A stretch of DNA of 64,000 bases, from contig NZ_LR733548.1 in assembly GCF_902506145.1 (NCBI RefSeq), forward strand, positions 1 to 64,000, in the 5' to 3' direction. Each line of letters opens with the position of its first letter. Position 1 is the stretch's first letter. Positions 60,492 through 64,000 of this stretch are shown piece after piece. A program made the position numbers and the translations under genes. Origin of the DNA: Burkholderia sp. 8Y. Lineage in GTDB: Bacteria; Pseudomonadota; Gammaproteobacteria; Burkholderiales; Burkholderiaceae. The notes under the pieces are model-generated. The model searched no databases. It saw only the letters and a list, made by a program, of their open reading frames with translations, and was not told the DNA's origin.

Positions 60492-61646
60492 TTGTCTATT
60501 CCGATGCTTCAGAAAGTCCGCGTTGGCGCGTATATCGCCCGCCAGCATTTTTCGCGCAACAAGCGTTATCCGCTCGCGCTGATGCTGGAGCCGCTGTTCC
60601 GCTGCAATCTGGCGTGTAACGGCTGCGGCAAGATCGACTATCCGGACCCGATCCTGAACCAGCGCCTGTCGCTGGAAGAATGCCTGGGCGCCGTCGACGA
60701 ATGCGGCGCGCCGGTCGTCTCGATCGCGGGCGGCGAGCCGCTCCTGCACAAGGAAATGCCGCAGATCGTGAAGGGCATCATCGAGCGCAAGAAGTTCGTG
60801 TATCTCTGCACGAATGCGCTCTTGATGGAAAAGAAGATGGACGACTACCAGCCGAGCCCGTACTTCGTCTGGTCCGTTCACCTCGACGGCGATCAGGCCA
60901 TGCACGACCATTCCGTGTCGCAGGACGGCGTGTACGAGAAGGCCACGAAAGCGATCCGCGAAGCCAAGCGCCGCGGTTTTCGCGTGAACATCAACTGCAC
61001 GCTGTTCAACGATGCCAATCCGGAACGCGTCGCGCAGTTCTTCGACACGCTCGGACCGATGGGCGTGGACGGCATCACGGTCTCGCCGGGCTACGCGTAC
61101 GAGCGCGCGCCGGACCAGCAGCACTTCCTGAACCGCGACAAGACCAAGACCCTGTTCCGCGAAATCTTCAAGCGCGGCAACAACGGCAAGAACTGGTCGT
61201 TCAGCCAGTCGGCCATGTTCCTCGACTTCCTCGCGGGCAACCAGACGTACCAGTGCACGCCGTGGGGTAACCCCGCGCGCACGGTGTTCGGCTGGCAGCG
61301 TCCGTGCTATCTGCTCGGCGAAGGCTACGCGAAGACCTTCAAGGAACTGATGGAAACCACCGAGTGGGAAAAGTACGGCACGGGCAACTACGAGAAGTGC
61401 GCGGACTGCATGGTCCACAGCGGCTTCGAGGCGACCGCCGTGATGGACACCGTGGCGCATCCGCTGAAGGCGCTCGGCGTGTCGATGCGCGGGCCGCGCA
61501 CGGAAGGCGCGTACGCGAAGGAACTGCCGATCGACAAGCAGCGTCCGGCCGAGTACGTGTTCTCGAAGCACGTCGAGATCAAGCTGGAAGAGATCGGGCG
61601 GGCGCAGAAGAACAAGGGGTCGAAGACGGCTGCAGCGGCGCATTGA
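60492..61646 (+). CDS. hpnH: hopanoid biosynthesis radical SAM protein HpnH
   Basis: 384 residues with a TTG start at 60492 (AAGGAGAGG upstream); the family N-terminus SIPMLQKVRVGAYIARQH supports it. Adds a 5'-deoxyadenosyl group to diploptene, making adenosylhopane. The radical SAM cysteines are Cys38, Cys42 and Cys45 (CNLACNGC), followed by SIAGGEPLL. Co-transcribed with ispH; a terminator follows 28 bp after the stop. Confidence 0.94.
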   Translation: MSIPMLQKVRVGAYIARQHFSRNKRYPLALMLEPLFRCNLACNGCGKIDYPDPILNQRLSLEECLGAVDECGAPVVSIAGGEPLLHKEMPQIVKGIIERKKFVYLCTNALLMEKKMDDYQPSPYFVWSVHLDGDQAMHDHSVSQDGVYEKATKAIREAKRRGFRVNINCTLFNDANPERVAQFFDTLGPMGVDGITVSPGYAYERAPDQQHFLNRDKTKTLFREIFKRGNNGKNWSFSQSAMFLDFLAGNQTYQCTPWGNPARTVFGWQRPCYLLGEGYAKTFKELMETTEWEKYGTGNYEKCADCMVHSGFEATAVMDTVAHPLKALGVSMRGPRTEGAYAKELPIDKQRPAEYVFSKHVEIKLEEIGRAQKNKGSKTAAAAH

Positions 61647-61674
61647 GTTTCGGTTGAGCGGTAATAAGGACGAA

Positions 61675-61709
61675 GGGCGGATGGCAGGGTCATCTGCCCT
61701 TTTTCTTTT
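61675..61709 (+). terminator. terminator after hpnH
   Basis: GGGCGGATG (61675-61683) and CATCTGCCC (61691-61699) form a 9-bp stem with one G-U pair; TTTTTCTTTT follows. Confidence 0.88.
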
Positions 61710-61713
61710 GCGG

Positions 61714-62109
61714 CTACCAGATCGTCCTGACGTGCTCGTATTCGCGGATCAACCGATCCCTCGTCACGATGGGCGCCGACAGCGCACGCGCCGTTGCCAC
61801 GATCAAGCGATCCGCCGGGTCATTGTGAAACTGCCCCGGCAAGTCGATCGACTTGATGGCAATGCTGCTATCCACCGGCATGAAACGCACGGCGTCGATT
61901 CGGTTCAGTTTGTCGATCCAGTCGCCGACGTCCATGGAAAGTCCGATCTTGCCGCGCCGCACGAGCAGCGCGATTTCCCAAGCCGAGATGGTCGATACGA
62001 CGATCTCGCCCCGTTCGCCTGATTCCTTCTCGATTGCCGCGCGCGCCTGCTTGCTCAGTGCGCCTCCGCTGACCCACCATAGAAGCGTATGGGTGTCCAG
62101 CACGATCAC
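61714..62109 (-). CDS. VapC-type PIN-domain toxin
   Basis: 131 residues from the GTG at 62109 (GGAGG upstream, overlapping the antitoxin stop as GTGA). PIN-domain ribonuclease: IVLDTHTLLWW with Asp5, STISAWEIALL with Glu, and NDPADRLIVATA with the last acidic residues. Likely cleaves tRNA or rRNA when freed. The overlap with the antitoxin gene ensures coupled translation. Confidence 0.88.
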   Translation of the reverse strand: MIVLDTHTLLWWVSGGALSKQARAAIEKESGERGEIVVSTISAWEIALLVRRGKIGLSMDVGDWIDKLNRIDAVRFMPVDSSIAIKSIDLPGQFHNDPADRLIVATARALSAPIVTRDRLIREYEHVRTIW

Positions 62110-62342
62110 CGGTACGCCTCCCAGTCGTCCTCGCCGATCGGCTCGAACGGGTCTTCGCAAAACAGCACGCTGCCGCGCAACTCCTCCAGCGGCGTCAGCG
62201 CCGAGTCGTCATACCGCCTGATTTCCAGCACGGGCTTTCCATGGTCCGTCACGATCATGCTTTCTCCTGTCGATTCGACGAGCCGAAAATATTCAAGCGC
62301 CTTTGCCTTGAACTCTGATTTCGACACTCGCTTGTGAGACAT
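62106..62342 (-). CDS. Phd/YefM-type antitoxin
   Basis: 78 residues from the ATG at 62342. Binds the VapC toxin and its own promoter. Features: SKSEFKAKALEYFRLVESTG in the N-terminal DNA-binding part, VTDHGKPVLEIRRYD, and an acidic C-terminus EDPFEPIGEDDWEAYR that would block the toxin. An ATG at 62360 is possible but less likely. Confidence 0.83.
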   Translation of the reverse strand: MSHKRVSKSEFKAKALEYFRLVESTGESMIVTDHGKPVLEIRRYDDSALTPLEELRGSVLFCEDPFEPIGEDDWEAYR

Positions 62343-62416
62343 GATATCCGCCCTAGTCACGTGATGGTGGTCATTTTAGGCTCGGCCGGATGGAATAGGC
62401 AAAGCGGACTTTTTCG

Positions 62417-62455
62417 ACCTCAAAAGAAAAACGCGACGGCTTTCACCGTCGCGTT
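62417..62455 (-). terminator. terminator of the ybdD-cstA unit
   Basis: On the minus strand AACGCGACGG and CCGTCGCGTT (62430-62439 and 62446-62455 on the plus strand) form a 10-bp perfect stem with a 6-nt loop, then a T-rich tail. It lies 32 bp after the ybdD stop. Confidence 0.88.
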
Positions 62456-62487
62456 CGCACTCACTGCCTTCAAGCGTCAGTCAAAGA

Positions 62488-62682
62488 TCAACAACACTTC
62501 CCTGCCCCCGACCCATACCTCGCCTCCTGCCGCTCGCGAAAGAACTCCGCGTACGTCATCACGGGCTTGTCGGGATGCGTGGTCTGCATGTGCGTGACGT
62601 ACGCATCGTAATCAGGCATGCCGACCATCAGGCGCATTGCCTGGCCGAGATACCGTCCCGCCTGTCGAAGATCGCTGAGCAT
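62488..62682 (-). CDS. YbdD/YjiX-family small protein
   Basis: 64 residues from the ATG at 62682, with MRLMVGMPDYDAYVTHMQTT and PDKPVMTYAEFFRERQEAR, ending GKCC. It is the short partner almost always found after cstA-type pyruvate/peptide permease genes. Follows cstA by 17 bp on the same strand. Function unknown but linked to CstA. Confidence 0.9.
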   Translation of the reverse strand: MLSDLRQAGRYLGQAMRLMVGMPDYDAYVTHMQTTHPDKPVMTYAEFFRERQEARYGSGAGKCC

Positions 62683-62699
62683 ATCGGTCACTCCAGAAG

Positions 62700-64000
62700 T
62701 CAATGACCCGCGCGGACCGTCGCGCCGCCGCCCGTGGGCATCGGCTCGAACGGCGTTTCGCGCACCGTCGGCCGCGCCTCGCGGCGCGCGCGCAGCACGA
62801 CGAGCACGCCGTACACCGCAATGCTCACCACGACGAACATGAACAAACCCGACAGCGCGGCATCGACGTAATCGTTGAAGATGATGCGCTGCATCTCCGG
62901 CAACGACTTCGCCGGCGCCATCACCTTGCCCGCGTCGAACGCGTCGCGCAGCTTGCCGGCATGCGCGAGGAAACCGACCTTCGGGTTCGCGTCGAAGATC
63001 TTCTGCCAGCCGGCAGTCAGCGTGCAGATGAGCAGCCACACGGTCGGGATGATCGTCACCCACGCGAAACGCTCGCGCTTCATCTTGAACAGCACGACGG
63101 TGCCGAGCGTCAGCGCGATGCCGGCGAGCATCTGATTCGAGATGCCGAAGAGCGGCCACAGCGTATTGATGCCGCCGAACGGATCGACCACGCCCTGATA
63201 CAGGAAGTAGCCCCACGCCGCGACGCACAAGCCCGTGGCGATCAGATTGGCCACCAGCGATTCCGTGCGGCGCAGCGCCGGATGGAACGTGCCGAGCAGG
63301 TCTTGCAGCATGAAGCGCCCGGCGCGCGTGCCGGCATCGACCGCGGTCAGAATGAAAAGCGCCTCGAAAAGAATCGCGAAGTGATACCAGAACGCCATCA
63401 TCGCCTGGCCGCCGATTACGCGATGCAGAATCTCCGCCATGCCGACGGCAAGCGTCGGCGCGCCGCCCGCACGCGCGACGATGGTGGTCTCGCCCACGGC
63501 CTTCGCGGTCGAGGTGAGCATGTCCGGCGTGAGCGTGAAGCCCCACGACGTCACCGTGTGCGCGATGGCGTCCGGCGTGGTGCCGAGCAGCGCGGCCGGG
63601 CTGTTCATCGCGAAGTAGACGCCGGGCTCGATCACGCACGCGGCGACGAGCGCCATGATCGCGACGAACGATTCCATCAGCATCGCGCCGTAGCCGATAA
63701 AGCGCATGTTCACTTCGTTGTCGATCATCTTGGGCGTGGTGCCCGACGAGATCAGCGCGTGGAAGCCCGACACCGCGCCGCACGCGATCGTGATGAAGAG
63801 GAACGGGAACAGGTTGCCCGCCCAGACCGGACCCGAGCCGTCGACGAACTTCGTGAACGCGGGCATCTTCAGTTCCGGCGCGACGATCAGAATGCCGATC
63901 GCGAGGCCGAGAATCGTGCCGATTTTGAGGAACGTCGAAAGATAATCGCGCGGCGCGAGCAGCAGCCACACCGGCAGCACGGAAGCGATGAAGCCGTACC
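62700..64000 (-). CDS. cstA: carbon starvation protein CstA, N-terminus outside the window
   Basis: The 433 visible codons are the C-terminal part of a 670-700-residue permease; the frame is open to the right edge (YGFIASVLPVWLLLAP), so the GTG at 63980 is not its start. More than ten membrane helices. CstA signatures: GSGPVWAGNLFPFLFITIAC, ISSGTTPKMID and GINTLWPLFGISNQMLAGIA. Imports pyruvate or peptides during carbon limitation. The next gene, ybdD, is its usual partner. Confidence 0.94.
   Translation of the reverse strand, partial: YGFIASVLPVWLLLAPRDYLSTFLKIGTILGLAIGILIVAPELKMPAFTKFVDGSGPVWAGNLFPFLFITIACGAVSGFHALISSGTTPKMIDNEVNMRFIGYGAMLMESFVAIMALVAACVIEPGVYFAMNSPAALLGTTPDAIAHTVTSWGFTLTPDMLTSTAKAVGETTIVARAGGAPTLAVGMAEILHRVIGGQAMMAFWYHFAILFEALFILTAVDAGTRAGRFMLQDLLGTFHPALRRTESLVANLIATGLCVAAWGYFLYQGVVDPFGGINTLWPLFGISNQMLAGIALTLGTVVLFKMKRERFAWVTIIPTVWLLICTLTAGWQKIFDANPKVGFLAHAGKLRDAFDAGKVMAPAKSLPEMQRIIFNDYVDAALSGLFMFVVVSIAVYGVLVVLRARREARPTVRETPFEPMPTGGGATVRAGH

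Noticed and set aside
62488..63969. 493-codon open frame on the minus strand
   Set aside because: Only its last 64 codons are real (YbdD); the rest is a shadow of cstA in another frame.

Overview
The window is a high-GC (about 64-66 %) chromosomal segment whose proteins look like Burkholderiales, most likely the Paraburkholderia/Caballeronia/Burkholderia group. This rests on the hopanoid genes with ispH, a monomeric isocitrate dehydrogenase, a CheB/CheR hybrid-kinase operon and many LysR and DHA2 genes. No rRNA, tRNA, CRISPR array, insertion sequence or prophage was seen. Both edges cut genes: a beta-RFAP synthase on the left and a CstA carbon-starvation permease on the right.

Region 1 (1-30.9 kb) is a compact C1-oxidation island. 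It encodes the tetrahydromethanopterin (H4MPT)/methanofuran-analogue pathway: beta-RFAP synthase, MtdB, Mch, Fae, a FolB-like aldolase, a DmrB-like flavoprotein, a dihydropteroate-synthase-like protein, three ATP-grasp ligases and a CitG-like protein. Methylofuran-type synthesis genes (MfnB, an amino-acid-kinase MfnE candidate, MfnF- and MfnD-like) and the formyltransferase/hydrolase complex FhcBADC follow. The PQQ genes are interleaved: pqqA (24 codons, at 12139) lies 10.4 kb upstream of pqqBCDE, with methylofuran and fhc genes between them. A GAFTGA-containing sigma-54 activator (7932-9980) sits inside the island. Sequences matching the -24/-12 consensus lie upstream of fae, pqqA, fhcB (doubtful) and a 69-residue peptide gene with a double-glycine motif (30178-30387). 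A NarL-type response regulator, a HisKA_3 sensor kinase, a PQQ-associated beta-propeller protein and a small secreted protein close the island. The probable overall job is oxidation of formaldehyde, made by a PQQ alcohol dehydrogenase encoded elsewhere, to formate.

Region 2 (30.5-38.9 kb) holds small and conserved-hypothetical genes: a VOC protein, a J-domain protein, a PhnZ-like HD gene interrupted by an in-frame TAG, a DHA2 exporter, a lytic transglycosylase, two low-complexity secreted proteins, a Lys/Ala-rich exported protein and an EAL phosphodiesterase.

Region 3 (39-47.5 kb) carries an amino-acid ABC uptake locus without an ATPase gene, flanked by two LysR genes and containing a TolB-like propeller protein. 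It is followed by a RarD-type permease, egtD without egtB, and acylphosphatase.

Region 4 (47.5-53.3 kb) is a four-gene signalling operon: a hybrid kinase with three receiver domains, CheR, CheB and a receiver-kinase. Region 5 (53.5-61.7 kb) mixes hopanoid and isoprenoid genes (hpnA, hpnB, ispH, hpnH) with a monomeric isocitrate dehydrogenase. Region 6 (61.7-64 kb) has a VapC/Phd-type toxin-antitoxin pair and the ybdD-cstA pair.

The most unusual item is the sigma-54-associated double-glycine peptide gene at 30178. It repeats the promoter / tiny ORF / stem-loop layout of pqqA, and no maturase or exporter for it is visible.
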